DNA of 64,000 bases, from NCBI RefSeq assembly GCF_014640535.1, contig NZ_BMHD01000003.1:62001-126000 (forward strand), in the 5' to 3' direction. The notes beneath the pieces were generated by a model. It worked only from the letters and a program-made list of their open reading frames with translations. It made no database searches and was not told the origin of the DNA. This document shows positions 9,427 through 17,632 of this stretch, piece by piece. The stretch comes from Cnuibacter physcomitrellae (GTDB lineage: Bacteria > Actinomycetota > Actinomycetes > Actinomycetales > Microbacteriaceae). Position 1 is the first letter of the stretch. Every line of letters begins with the position of its first letter. A program made the position numbers and the translations under genes.

Positions 9427-9642
9427 TCACCCGTCGCTGCTGGGGATGCTCGGGCTCGGGGTGAGGGTGAGGGCACTCCATGCTGTGTCCAGTCGCTGCT
9501 GCACGATCCCCCACGCCAACGACCCGAGCAGCACCGCGGCAACGGTCAGCACCGTCAGCACGGTGGCGGCCAGAACAGGCCGCCGGATCGGCCCCTTCCC
9601 GACGGCCTGCGGCGGAGGTACCGGACGCTCGTTGGCTGTCAC
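9427..9642 (-). CDS. Small single-span membrane protein
   Basis: GTG 9642 overlaps the stop codon of the DUF4396 gene (ATGTGA), giving a 71-residue product. It has a Pro-rich cytoplasmic start ('ERPVPPPQAVGKGPIRR'), one membrane helix ('VLAATVLTVLTVAAVLLGSLAW') and a short outer tail ending in 'TPSPSIPSSDG'. The overlap and the single helix make it a likely partner or accessory of the DUF4396 protein. No family was recognised. Confidence 0.6.
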   Translation of the reverse strand: MTANERPVPPPQAVGKGPIRRPVLAATVLTVLTVAAVLLGSLAWGIVQQRLDTAWSALTLTPSPSIPSSDG

Positions 9643-10367
9643 ATGCGCTCCTTGATGCCTGCCCGGATGAGCCACCAGTTGACCGGGTAGCTGGTCGCGA
9701 ATCCCGCGAGCATCGCGATCTGCATGACGAACCAGAATTCCGGCGACAGCACCGCGGCGCGCGTGCCAAACAGGGCGGGCAGGATCGCGAGCTGCGCTAG
9801 CGCCATCACCCCATACATGCCCACCTGCCAGGCGGTGATCGAGAGGGCGTCCGCTTTCAACGCCTCCCACAAGCCCCGCCGGACGGGGAGATTCCGCATC
9901 GGAGCGATCGCGAAGTACTGGAACACGATTCCCAGACCGAACGCGAAGATGAAGTCGGCGATCCACGCCGCATACATCTCATCCTGGAACAACGTCCCCG
10001 CTCCGAACACGGCCGCAAGGCCCGGAACGAGAGCGAGGGAGAACTCCGCGATGACATCCCCGATCGCGCATCCCGCCCCGCAGTGACTCGCGCCCACGGC
10101 GACCGCTCCGGCCATACTGCCATCGCCGTCCGGTTGCGACGCGCCTGTGCGCGGGGTGCGGCCGCGGAGGAGGTACAGGCCCAGCCAGAGCAGTCCCCCG
10201 AACAGCATCGTCACAGGCCAGACGACGTTCATCACCGACATCCTCTGCGGCCGCAGCGTCACATCTACCGTCACGAACACGGCACACAGCGCGGCGACCG
10301 TCAACGACACGATCGCCGCGACTGTGAACCATGCCGGGAACACCGCCACGGCAGGTGGGGGTGTCAT
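9639..10367 (-). CDS. DUF4396 membrane protein
   Basis: The 242-residue product starts at ATG 10367, overlapping the stop of the gene before it (TGATG). The family signature is the cysteine/histidine motif 'ASHCGAGCAIGDVIAE' near residue 90, at the start of a set of helices that includes 'WIADFIFAFGLGIVFQYFAIAP' and 'SITAWQVGMYGVMAL'. The end 'SYPVNWWLIRAGIKE' is also typical. DUF4396 proteins are polytopic and often found near metal or copper genes. The His-Cys-x2-Cys motif suggests metal contact, but the function is not established. The order of the minus-strand operon here is MarR, unknown protein, DUF4396, single-span protein. Confidence 0.82.
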   Translation of the reverse strand: MTPPPAVAVFPAWFTVAAIVSLTVAALCAVFVTVDVTLRPQRMSVMNVVWPVTMLFGGLLWLGLYLLRGRTPRTGASQPDGDGSMAGAVAVGASHCGAGCAIGDVIAEFSLALVPGLAAVFGAGTLFQDEMYAAWIADFIFAFGLGIVFQYFAIAPMRNLPVRRGLWEALKADALSITAWQVGMYGVMALAQLAILPALFGTRAAVLSPEFWFVMQIAMLAGFATSYPVNWWLIRAGIKERM

Positions 10368-10897
10368 CAGACGAAGGCGGCTGCGTCGAACTCGGCCGGG
10401 ACAACTCCTGGAGTGTCGGAGGTGAACTCGAACCACACCCCGTCGGCGAAAGGCCCGGGACGGGCGCTCCAGTCCACCGGCACCGAGGCGGCGGCCGCCT
10501 TGGCACGCAGCTCATGCAGCAGCACCGTCACTGCCGCGACTTGACGGGTCTTCGCGGTCGCTCGCGGGTTCGCTACCGGGAAGCTCAGCCAGCGGGCGAT
10601 CGCGTCGCCACCACGGCCCGACCCCGCGCACGCGACGAACTCAGAGGTGAAGGCCGCCTCCGAGGCGTCACCGGTCACTGCGGTGACCGGGCCGAGCACC
10701 GCGATGTGCCGGGCCAGGGTGTATCCGAACAGGAACGCGTTACATCTCTCCCACGCTTCCTCAGAGGCGTAGACCAGCTCGGCTAATTCGTTCTCCCACC
10801 GCGCCTCGTCCGCTCGAGCGTCGATGTTCCCGGCCACCAGCGCCGTCATCGCCCGCTGCACCTCCAGCTGCGACTGCACCAGAATCTCCTCGACCAT
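10367..10897 (-). CDS. Conserved-looking soluble protein, function unknown
   Basis: I do not recognise this family. The start is uncertain: ATG 10897 is used here because the alternative TTG 10918 lies inside the operator-like site D. The 176-residue product is mostly helical, with 'VQSQLEVQRAMTALVAG', an acidic stretch 'DEARWENELAELVYASEEAWERCNAFLFGY', and a C-terminal segment rich in Pro/Phe/Trp ('VPVDWSARPGPFADGVWFEF'). It has no signal peptide and no strong membrane helix. It is coupled to the DUF4396 gene by a stop/start overlap and follows the MarR gene by about 100 bp, so it probably belongs to the same regulated unit. Confidence 0.6.
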   Translation of the reverse strand: MVEEILVQSQLEVQRAMTALVAGNIDARADEARWENELAELVYASEEAWERCNAFLFGYTLARHIAVLGPVTAVTGDASEAAFTSEFVACAGSGRGGDAIARWLSFPVANPRATAKTRQVAAVTVLLHELRAKAAAASVPVDWSARPGPFADGVWFEFTSDTPGVVPAEFDAAAFV

Positions 10898-10915
10898 CCC
10901 CGCAACCACCTCTCC

Positions 10916-10935
10916 CAAACCTTGCCGTAAGACAA
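10916..10935 (-). promoter_or_regulatory. Operator-like motif, site D
   Basis: On the minus strand this reads TTGTCTTACGGCAAGGTTTG. It shares TGT, ACGGCAAG and TTG in register with site A (14 of 20 positions). It lies between the MarR gene and the unknown protein gene, so an internal regulated promoter is possible. Confidence 0.4.
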
Positions 10936-11002
10936 GTGTTGTGTGATCGCATCGATTCCGCCAGTCGACCCGGCCGAGAAGACGGCGGAACGGTTGCTGG
11001 TG

Positions 11003-11476
11003 TCAGCCGATGCCGAGGATGAGGAGGTCCTTGCTGTTGGGCTCGCCCGCCGCGGAGGCGAATATGTCGAAGGCGTCAGCGAGCTTGTCCTGCGCCTCCG
11101 GGGACAGTTCAGCCAGGATCTCCCGCAGCTGCGCCCGGCGCTGCTCGGAAACGTCATCGACCAGCTGGCGGCCTTTCGGGCTCAGCAGGATCAGCGTCTC
11201 CCGCCGGCTGTCCTCGTTGATGACGCGTTCGACCCAGCCGCCGTGCACGAGCCGGTCCACGGTGCGTGACAGCGTCGAGGGGTGAGTGCCCATCCGTTCC
11301 GCGATCGCGCCCATCCGCAGCGGGCCAGCAGAGGAGAGGATGACCAGGGCCCGGAACTGGGGAAGCGTGACTTCCTGCAGGGCGGAGACCATGCTGCGTG
11401 CCACGATCCCCAGCAGGGCCCGTGAAGCGATCAGCGTGGACTCGGTCGTGTGCTCGTTGACCTCATGACGTGCCAT
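11003..11476 (-). CDS. MarR family transcriptional regulator
   Basis: The 157-residue product starts at ATG 11476, with GGAGG six bases upstream. The winged helix-turn-helix is intact: 'MGAIAERMGTHPSTLSRTVDRLVHGGWVERV', then the wing 'EDSRRETLILLSPKG'. The dimerisation helices form the two ends. It likely represses its own gene: a 17-bp imperfect palindrome lies 12 bp upstream at 11488-11511. Related motifs precede other genes between 0.6 and 14.7 kb. The protein at 1002-1451 is a diverged paralogue with the same C-terminal 'LLILG' tail. The ligand is unknown. Confidence 0.88.
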   Translation of the reverse strand: MARHEVNEHTTESTLIASRALLGIVARSMVSALQEVTLPQFRALVILSSAGPLRMGAIAERMGTHPSTLSRTVDRLVHGGWVERVINEDSRRETLILLSPKGRQLVDDVSEQRRAQLREILAELSPEAQDKLADAFDIFASAAGEPNSKDLLILGIG

Positions 11477-11487
11477 CGCGAACCTCC

Positions 11488-11511
11488 AACAACTTGCTGT
11501 CCGACAACAAT
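11488..11511 (-). promoter_or_regulatory. Operator-like motif, site B (MarR autoregulation candidate)
   Basis: On the minus strand this reads TTGTTGTCGGACAGCAAG plus flanks. The core TTGTTGTC-G-GACAGCAA is a 17-bp palindrome with one mismatch per arm pair, the usual size of a MarR site. It is 12 bp upstream of the MarR start codon. Confidence 0.6.
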
Positions 11512-11572
11512 TCGTAGAGTACATCGGACGGCTTCATCGTTCACGAGAACATTGACCATCACCCGAAGCTGG

Positions 11573-12817
11573 TCATGGTGGCGTCCCGTCCTTCTGGGCA
11601 ACGTCGGGAGGCGGCTCGCCAGGCACCTCCTCCATTGACCGGCCGCTACTTTCGTGGCGTGCGAAGTAGGCGGCGATCGGGACGTCAGTGGAGGAGTGCG
11701 CGATGATCGACAGCGAGATCGCGACGACGATCAGATGGAACAGATGCTCGGCATCCGGATGTCCGCTGGCCAGGACCAGCAGCCCGTACAGCACCGACGC
11801 GAACCCCTTAGGCCCGAACCATGCCGCGGTAGCGCGTTCCTGCCAGCTCAACCCGCTCCCTATCAGCGCCGCCTCCACCGCGACAGGACGGGCCAGGACG
11901 AGCAGCAGGATCGCGAACACGTAGCCGAGGATCGGCACGTCGGTCAGCACGGAGGGTGAGATGAGGGCGCCGAACACGAAGATGGCCAGCAGCTTCACCA
12001 GCTCGGCGATGAACTCGCCGTACTCGGCGAACGCATCCCGGATCTCCGGAGCGACCGACGCGATCGTGATGCCCGCCGCGAACGCCGCCAGGAACAAGTT
12101 GGCGCCAGTCGCGTTGCACACGCCGTAGATGATCAGCGCAGCAGCCACGGGACTGAGCGAGGAATACAACGGGGTAGCCGACAGGAACCGCAGCCGCAGC
12201 AGCAGAGCGATGACCAGCGGCACCACGACCCCTATCGCCACTCCCCCGAGCAGCTCCAGCGCGAGGGTGCCGTACTCGATCTCCGGCCCCCCGATCGCAG
12301 CGACGAGGATCAAGACGATCGGGAGCGCGAGCCCGTCATTCAGACCCGACTCCACATTCAGCAGCCCCCGCACCCGATCGGGGATCTCCTTACGTCCCAC
12401 GATCGCGGACGCGAACACCGGATCCGTCGGCGCCAGCACCGCGGCGACGAGGAACGCCTCCACCCACGGCAGCCCCAGGAGCAGCACCCCGAGGACGGCA
12501 CTGATCAGGAACGTCAGCGGCATCCCGAGAAGAAGCGCCCGCCCGGGGAGCCGCCAGGCTCGCGCCAGGTCCCGGACACCGATGCGCTGCCCATCGGTGA
12601 ACAGGACGACGAACAGCGCCACCTCGGCGATCGCACTCACCTGCTCGTCCCCCGCCTGGAGAGAGACGACTCCGAGCATCCCCTCCCCGAGAACGAACCC
12701 GGCGACCAGGAACAGGACAGCGGTGGACAGCACCGTCCGATGCGCGAAACCCGAGATCAAGATCGCCACCAGCAACACGACACCGAACGCGACCACCATC
12801 ACTCCACCGAACACCAC
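11573..12817 (-). CDS. CPA1-family cation/proton antiporter (NhaP-like)
   Basis: The 414-residue product has about 12-13 membrane helices. The antiporter core is 'AAVLAPTDPVFASAIVGRK', with the ion-binding Asp of 'PTDP', then 'RGLLNVESGLNDGLALPIVLI', whose 'ESGLNDG' is the second CPA1 hallmark. The end is a short hydrophilic tail without an RCK domain. It should exchange Na+ or K+ for H+ at the cell membrane. Start is GTG 12817 or ATG 12799. It lies downstream of the MarR gene in the same direction of the map but is read toward it, with a 96-bp gap at its 3' side. It is divergent from the CaCA exchanger. Confidence 0.88.
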   Translation of the reverse strand: MVFGGVMVVAFGVVLLVAILISGFAHRTVLSTAVLFLVAGFVLGEGMLGVVSLQAGDEQVSAIAEVALFVVLFTDGQRIGVRDLARAWRLPGRALLLGMPLTFLISAVLGVLLLGLPWVEAFLVAAVLAPTDPVFASAIVGRKEIPDRVRGLLNVESGLNDGLALPIVLILVAAIGGPEIEYGTLALELLGGVAIGVVVPLVIALLLRLRFLSATPLYSSLSPVAAALIIYGVCNATGANLFLAAFAAGITIASVAPEIRDAFAEYGEFIAELVKLLAIFVFGALISPSVLTDVPILGYVFAILLLVLARPVAVEAALIGSGLSWQERATAAWFGPKGFASVLYGLLVLASGHPDAEHLFHLIVVAISLSIIAHSSTDVPIAAYFARHESSGRSMEEVPGEPPPDVAQKDGTPP

Positions 12818-12927
12818 GCCCCCAGCCCTCGCCAGGCCGGAGACGCGACCAGACCCCCGAGGCTGTACGCGTTCGCTACAACGGCGTGACGCTACCCGCG
12901 GTGAGGGCGGAGGGGTCTACTGGGCAG

Positions 12928-13992
12928 ATGGACTCGCTGCCGCTGTGGCTACTCGTGGTGATCTTCATCGCGGCCGCGGCGGTGGTGTGGGTCGCCGGGA
13001 TCCAGCTGTCGAAGACCACGGATGTCCTCGATGACCGGTTCCATCTCGGCAGCGCGCTCGGTGGACTGATCGTCCTGGCCGTGGCGACCAACCTGCCGGA
13101 GATCGCGATCACCGTCAGCGCCGCGATCTCCGGCAACCTCGAGGTCGCGGTCGGCAACATCCTGGGCGGCATCGCCCTCCAGACGGTCGTCATCGTCATC
13201 CTCGACGCGTTCGGCAAGCGCGGCAAGGACGTCAGCCCGCTGACCTACCGAGCCGCATCCCTCGTGCTCGTCCTCGAAGCCCTCACCGTCGTCGCGGTAC
13301 TCACCGTCGTCATAGCCGGCAGCCAACTCCCGAGCAGCCTGGTCTTCCTCCGCCTCACACCCGACGTAGTCCTCATCGCGGCTCTCTGGGTGATCGGGCT
13401 GATCCTGGTGCGCCGTGCCGGCAAGCACCTGCCCTGGAAGGATCAGGGCCACGCCCCCGACGCCTCCCCCCACGCATCCGGGCACCGATCACGTCGACCG
13501 CAATCGCCCCACAAGGAGCGCGCGACCTGGAAGGTGGTGCTCGTCTTCGCCATCTCGGCTGTCGCGACCCTCGGCGCGGGCGTCGTCCTTGAACGCGCCG
13601 GCGACGCCGCCGCGGGGCAGATCGGGCTGTCCGGGGTGCTGTTCGGAGCCACCGTGCTGGCGCTGGCGACATCCATCCCCGAGATCTCCACCGGCCTGCA
13701 GGCCATCCGACAGGGCGACGACAACCTCGCCATCAGCGACATCTTCGGCGGCAACGCCTTCCTACCCGTACTGTTCCTCATCGCCACCGTCATCTCCGGC
13801 CAAGCAGTCCTCCCCTCAGCCAACAGCGCCGACATCTACCTCACCGCCCTCGCCGCACTCCTCACCCTCATCTACGCGGTAGGCCTCATCTTCCGCTCCC
13901 GGCGACGCGTGGCCGGCATGGGCATCGACTCCCTCACCGTCGCCGCGGTGTACCTCATCGGCATCGCAGGACTCTTCGCCATCGCGTCATAG
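12928..13992 (+). CDS. Sodium/calcium exchanger family (CaCA) protein
   Basis: ATG 12928 gives about 354 residues; GTG 12886 or 12901 would add a short hydrophilic extension. Two inverted five-helix halves carry the alpha repeats: 'GSALGGLIVLAVATNLPEIA' (first) and 'GVLFGATVLALATSIPEIS' (second), both with the ion-binding Glu in 'LPE/IPE'. A His/Arg/Ser-rich loop of about 40 residues separates the halves. It should export Ca2+ (or another cation) in exchange for Na+ or H+. It is divergent from the CPA1 antiporter with a 110-bp gap. Together with TrkH they make a cation-homeostasis set. Confidence 0.85.
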   Translation: MDSLPLWLLVVIFIAAAAVVWVAGIQLSKTTDVLDDRFHLGSALGGLIVLAVATNLPEIAITVSAAISGNLEVAVGNILGGIALQTVVIVILDAFGKRGKDVSPLTYRAASLVLVLEALTVVAVLTVVIAGSQLPSSLVFLRLTPDVVLIAALWVIGLILVRRAGKHLPWKDQGHAPDASPHASGHRSRRPQSPHKERATWKVVLVFAISAVATLGAGVVLERAGDAAAGQIGLSGVLFGATVLALATSIPEISTGLQAIRQGDDNLAISDIFGGNAFLPVLFLIATVISGQAVLPSANSADIYLTALAALLTLIYAVGLIFRSRRRVAGMGIDSLTVAAVYLIGIAGLFAIAS

Positions 13993-14021
13993 CGACGCCG
14001 GAATCCGATCCGGCGGCACGA

Positions 14022-14369
14022 TCATCTGTCGCCACGGTCAGCCGCCGTGGGATCCACGGCTGGGGCGCCTGCAGCGAAGGTGAAGTGCTTTGCGGCGGAG
14101 TCGCCGGCGATGAAAAAGTGATCCTCCTCAGGGAACAGGCGCGGCTTCTCGATGTCGTAACCGGCCCACAGCTCCACGTCCGCGAGCGAGGCCCAGTACG
14201 AGAGGATCATCACCTGCGTGTAACCGGCATCCACATCGCGCAACATCACCCACACGCCAAAATTGCCCACCGCGGCCCGAGTCCGAGGAACCCGCACACT
14301 GTCCGCGCACTCCCGATACGCGGCCGCGTCCTCTGTAAGGATCTCCCCGAACCACACACGAGTGATCAT
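14022..14369 (-). CDS. ABM-like dimeric alpha/beta-barrel protein
   Basis: The 115-residue product starts at ATG 14369 with GGGAGGG upstream. 'MITRVWFGEILTEDAAAYRECA' at the start and 'VMILSYWASLADVELWAGYD' in the middle match the ferredoxin-like fold of antibiotic-biosynthesis-monooxygenase (ABM) and similar stress-responsive barrels. The family often forms homodimers and includes monooxygenases, heme-degrading enzymes and proteins of unknown role. Catalytic residues cannot be assigned. It is convergent with the CaCA exchanger gene and follows the small gene at 14437-14694, so those two may form a pair. Confidence 0.65.
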   Translation of the reverse strand: MITRVWFGEILTEDAAAYRECADSVRVPRTRAAVGNFGVWVMLRDVDAGYTQVMILSYWASLADVELWAGYDIEKPRLFPEEDHFFIAGDSAAKHFTFAAGAPAVDPTAADRGDR

Positions 14370-14436
14370 CGCAACCCTCCCGCCGCGACCACATGCCGCG
14401 CCCCATCAGGAAGACGAACCTACGCCAGTTCCGCAG

Positions 14437-14694
14437 CTACAGATCCTCCCAGTCAACGAAAGCAACGTCGGGCTCACCCGGTGTCGGATACATCGCCGCC
14501 TGAGACGGGATATAGGCAAGTTCAACCCGCCGGGACGACGTAATCATCACATCAGCACTCCCCCGCGAATGGAGAACATGCACGAGGTCACCCCCCGCAC
14601 GGACCGCAGCGACGAGCTCAGTCCGCAACCGATCAAGATCAACGTCTCCATCCACGAGATAACGTTCTCCATCCACCCGCAGTAACACCGGCAT
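14437..14694 (-). CDS. Small conserved-looking protein, 85 residues
   Basis: ATG 14694 has an excellent GGAGGAG upstream. The sequence 'VLLRVDGERYLVDGDVDLDRLRTELVAAVRAGG' followed by 'VHVLHSRGSADVMITSSRRVEL' suggests a small alpha/beta domain. There is no signal peptide. No family is certain. A weaker copy of the shared operator-like motif (14706-14723) lies just upstream. Confidence 0.6.
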   Translation of the reverse strand: MPVLLRVDGERYLVDGDVDLDRLRTELVAAVRAGGDLVHVLHSRGSADVMITSSRRVELAYIPSQAAMYPTPGEPDVAFVDWEDL

Positions 14695-14705
14695 ACATCT
14701 CCTCC

Positions 14706-14723
14706 AGACTTGCTCTCAACCAA
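14706..14723 (-). promoter_or_regulatory. Operator-like motif, site F (weak)
   Basis: On the minus strand this reads GTTGGTTGAGAGCAAGT. GTTG, GA and AGCAAGT are in register with site B (13 of 19). It is 12 bp upstream of the 14694 start codon, the same distance as site B from its gene. Confidence 0.35.
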
Positions 14724-14901
14724 CGTGCGATCCCACCACCAACCAGGGCCAAGCCACACACACCAGCAGATTGACAAGACAGCAGCAGCGTGCAGGCAGC
14801 TGGGCATGGCGCGGGACACCCGACGAGAACGAGCCCGTCTGCTGCCCGGTGGCGTGGCCCCATAGATGTGGTCAGCTGGTGCGGGACGAATGAAGGAAAC
14901 C

Positions 14902-15126
14902 ATGCCGCCAGCCCTGTCCGCTCGCGCCAGCTTTATCAGCGGTCTCACCCTGACCGTTCTCGGGATCGTGGCCGCTTTCGTCGCCGCGCCGATCGCGTTC
15001 GCGATCACGTCAAACGACGGCAACAGCTACGCCACAGCAGCAACGATCGCCGGCCTCGTCTCGCAATTCACCCTGACCCTCGGTCTCATCTCATGCTCCT
15101 CGGGACATCGCCTCTCGCACGGATGA
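14902..15126 (+). CDS. Small two-helix membrane protein, hypothetical
   Basis: ATG 14902 with AAGGA five bases upstream gives 74 residues. Two hydrophobic segments ('LTLTVLGIVAAFVAAPIAFAI' and 'ATIAGLVSQFTLTLGLISC') are joined by a short polar loop. No family was recognised. It is the last gene with a plausible start before the gene-poor junction. Confidence 0.45.
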   Translation: MPPALSARASFISGLTLTVLGIVAAFVAAPIAFAITSNDGNSYATAATIAGLVSQFTLTLGLISCSSGHRLSHG

Positions 15127-15656
15127 TCGAGAACCCACCCAAGAAGCCAGACACGCACACCGTTCTGCTCCGGGGCACGCTCTCCCGCCGAGCACACCGG
15201 AGACGCTCAAATAGCTGTCGCCGAGATTAGTCTCATCGGGGCGCCTCGCTGACATGGGGATTGTGCGACATCGCCGGTAACCGCAATTATGTCAAGAGCG
15301 ATCGCAGACGACCCCGCTTCAGCGGCACATTGGAACGCGGCAGATCCCATCGCCGCACTCTTCATCGTCGTGTTCGCCATCTGAGAAGGCATCGAAGCCT
15401 GAAAAGGTGACGCCTGCGCCACTTCAGTCGGCATGCTCCTTGACGACGGTCACGAAGACGACAGCCACGACCACCGCTGACAGGTTCTGGGTCACCATGC
15501 CATCGACGGCTCTCACAATCAGCTCCTAAACACAGGGAATTCGCCGGTCACGGATCCGCCGGGGCAACACATGGGAGCTACCCGTACGTTCACTCGGTGG
15601 AGAAGTTGCCCTCAAGGATGTCCCTCACGTGAGCCGTGAAGGTTGTGAGTGATGCT
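15127..15656. other. Gene-poor junction between ion block and catabolic island
   Basis: These 530 bases hold no convincing gene. A 75-codon minus-strand frame (15434-15207) has odd Met/Ala/Ser-rich composition and no usable ribosome site. A ~24-codon hydrophobic minus-strand peptide ends just upstream of it (near 15433). A perfect 10-bp palindrome CTCACGTGAG near 15626 follows the thiolase stop and may help end the long minus-strand operon. I found no direct repeats, tRNA end or transposase remnant to mark an insertion. Confidence 0.5.
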
Positions 15657-16829
15657 TCAGCGTTCAAGCACCACGGCCAGTCCCTGACCCACGCCGATGC
15701 AAATGGCGGCCACGCCGACGCCACCGCCGCGGCGCCTCAGCTCGTGCGCGACATGTCCGATGATGCGCCCGCCGGATGCGCCAAGGGGATGGCCGAGCGC
15801 GATGGCACCGCCGTGGACGTTCACGATCTCGGGGTCGAGCTCTGGCCAGAGCTTGAGGCAGGCGAGCGACTGCGAGGCGAAGGCCTCGTTCAGCTCCACG
15901 AAGTCCACGTCAGCCCACGTGCGTCCGGCCCTGGCGAGCGCCCGGTTAGCCGCCTCTACGGGACCTATGCCGAAGACGTCCGGGTCCACACCGGATGCGG
16001 CTCTTCCTGCGATTCGCGCCAATGGTTCCGTCTCTCCTAGCGCTCCCTCGGCCCCGACCAGGACCATCGACGAGCCGTCGGTGAGTGGTGACGCGTTCCC
16101 CGCCGTGACGGTTCCGTCGGGGCGGAACGCGGGTGCCAGGGTGGCGAGCGTCTCGAGCGAGGCGTCGGGCCGGATGCCCTCGTCTCTCGTGAGTCCGATG
16201 CCCGGCATCTGCGTGGTCTCCTCGTCGTAGATGCCCGCATCCCAGGCCGCGGCCGCCCGTCGGTGGCTGAGCACCGCGAAGGCGTCCTGCTGCTCCCGAC
16301 TGATTTCGTAACGTTCAGCGAGGATCTCCGCCGACTCGCCGTTCGAGATCGTCCACTGTTTGGACATCCGGGGGTTCGTGAAGCGCCAGCCGAGCGTGGT
16401 CGACTGCATCGTGGTGTTCCCGGCAGGGAAGCCGCGATCCGGTTTGGCGACCACCCAAGGCGCCCGGGTCATCGACTCGACCCCGCCTGCGACGATGATC
16501 GAGGCGTCCTGCGTCTCGATCGCCCTGCTGGCCTGGATCACCGCTTCGACGCTCGAACCGCAAAGCCGGTTCACCGTCACGCCGGCGACCGAAGTCGGCA
16601 ACCCCGCAAGTAGCGAGGCCATGCGAGCGACGTCCCGGTTGTCCTCGCCCGACTGGTTCGCGGCGCCGAGTATGACGTCGTCGACACGCTCCGGGTCGAG
16701 CTCGGGATTGTGTCGGAGGAGCTCTCCGATCGTGTGTGCGGCCAGGTCATCGGGCCTGGTGCCGGCATAGGCCTTGCCGAACCGACCGAACGGCGTGCGC
16801 ACTGCGTCGTAGACGTAACTGGCGGTCAT
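15657..16829 (-). CDS. Acetyl-CoA acyltransferase (thiolase), PcaF/FadA-like
   Basis: The 390-residue product is a complete thiolase. The acyl-accepting Cys is C90 in 'TVNRLCGSSVEA'. The catalytic His lies in 'VHGGAIALGHPLGASGGR' and the second Cys in 'AICIGVGQG' near 377. It cleaves 3-oxoacyl-CoA with CoA to give acetyl-CoA and a shortened acyl-CoA. The N-terminus 'VYDAVRTPFGR' and 'NQSGEDNRDVARMASLLAGLP' are closest to 3-oxoadipyl-CoA thiolases. It is the last gene of the 17-gene operon, and has a close paralogue at 34824-35993. Confidence 0.92.
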   Translation of the reverse strand: MTASYVYDAVRTPFGRFGKAYAGTRPDDLAAHTIGELLRHNPELDPERVDDVILGAANQSGEDNRDVARMASLLAGLPTSVAGVTVNRLCGSSVEAVIQASRAIETQDASIIVAGGVESMTRAPWVVAKPDRGFPAGNTTMQSTTLGWRFTNPRMSKQWTISNGESAEILAERYEISREQQDAFAVLSHRRAAAAWDAGIYDEETTQMPGIGLTRDEGIRPDASLETLATLAPAFRPDGTVTAGNASPLTDGSSMVLVGAEGALGETEPLARIAGRAASGVDPDVFGIGPVEAANRALARAGRTWADVDFVELNEAFASQSLACLKLWPELDPEIVNVHGGAIALGHPLGASGGRIIGHVAHELRRRGGGVGVAAICIGVGQGLAVVLER

Positions 16830-16861
16830 GTCATCTCTCCTGTGTACGGGTGTGGAACAGC

Positions 16862-17632
16862 TCAGTCGCCGGTGAACGTCGGCGAACGGCCATCCGCGAA
16901 CGCGGCCATCCCCTCAGCGGCGTCCCGGGAAGCGAACACGTCGCGCGCGATTTGATCCGTGCGCCGCTTGACTTCCGAGTCGGTGATGTCTCCGCCCTCC
17001 CAAGCGAGGCGCTTCGAGGCGCGCACGGCCAGAGAAGCGTTCGCGGCGATCTCGGACGCGATGCCGACGGCCTCGGCGAGAACATCATCCCGAGGCGCGA
17101 CCCGATTGACCAGACCGAGATGCATGGCCTCGGATGCTGGGATCAGCCTCCCGGTAAGCATCAGCTCCAGGGCCGTGCTGAGCGGAACCCGGCGCGCCAG
17201 CCGCTGCACTCCGCCACCGGCGGCGAAGACACCGTGGCGCACCTCGGGCAATCCGAGCAGGGCATCGTCTGCAGCGACGATCACATCGCAGCACAGGGCG
17301 ATCTCCAGTCCGCCACCGATCGCCGCACCGTTCACAGCAGCGACGAGCGGCTTGTCCAGCCGACGTGTCGCCATGCCCGCAAAGCCCCATTCCGGATGCC
17401 TCAGCGCGTCGAAGGGCGAGCCACTTGCGACGGCCTTCATGTCGGCACCGACGCAGAACGCTCTTCCGGTCCCGGTCAGCACTCCGACCAGCAGATCGTC
17501 AGACCTCTCCAACAGGTCGATTGCGGCTCCGAGCTCATCCGTCATCCGGGAATCGACCGCGTTGAGCGCGGCGGGGCGGTCGAGAGAGATCACGAGGATC
17601 CTCTCCATCCTCTCGACGGAGACGCAGCTCAT
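16862..17632 (-). CDS. Enoyl-CoA hydratase/isomerase family protein
   Basis: The 256-residue crotonase-fold protein starts at ATG 17632, which overlaps the thioesterase stop (ATGA) and has GAGGAGG upstream. The oxyanion-hole residues fall in 'GRAFCVGADMKAV' and 'AVNGAAIGGGLEIAL'. A Glu is present in 'LGLPEVRHGVFA', at one of the two usual catalytic positions. It likely hydrates a 2-enoyl-CoA or carries out a related crotonase reaction in the operon's beta-oxidation route. It is one of three crotonase-fold proteins in this operon, which suggests more than one double-bond or ring-opening step. Confidence 0.9.
   Translation of the reverse strand: MSCVSVERMERILVISLDRPAALNAVDSRMTDELGAAIDLLERSDDLLVGVLTGTGRAFCVGADMKAVASGSPFDALRHPEWGFAGMATRRLDKPLVAAVNGAAIGGGLEIALCCDVIVAADDALLGLPEVRHGVFAAGGGVQRLARRVPLSTALELMLTGRLIPASEAMHLGLVNRVAPRDDVLAEAVGIASEIAANASLAVRASKRLAWEGGDITDSEVKRRTDQIARDVFASRDAAEGMAAFADGRSPTFTGD

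Noticed and set aside
15207-15434. 75-codon minus-strand frame in the junction
   Set aside because: No usable ribosome site, odd composition rich in Met/Ala/Ser and no recognisable fold. Noted only in the junction entry.
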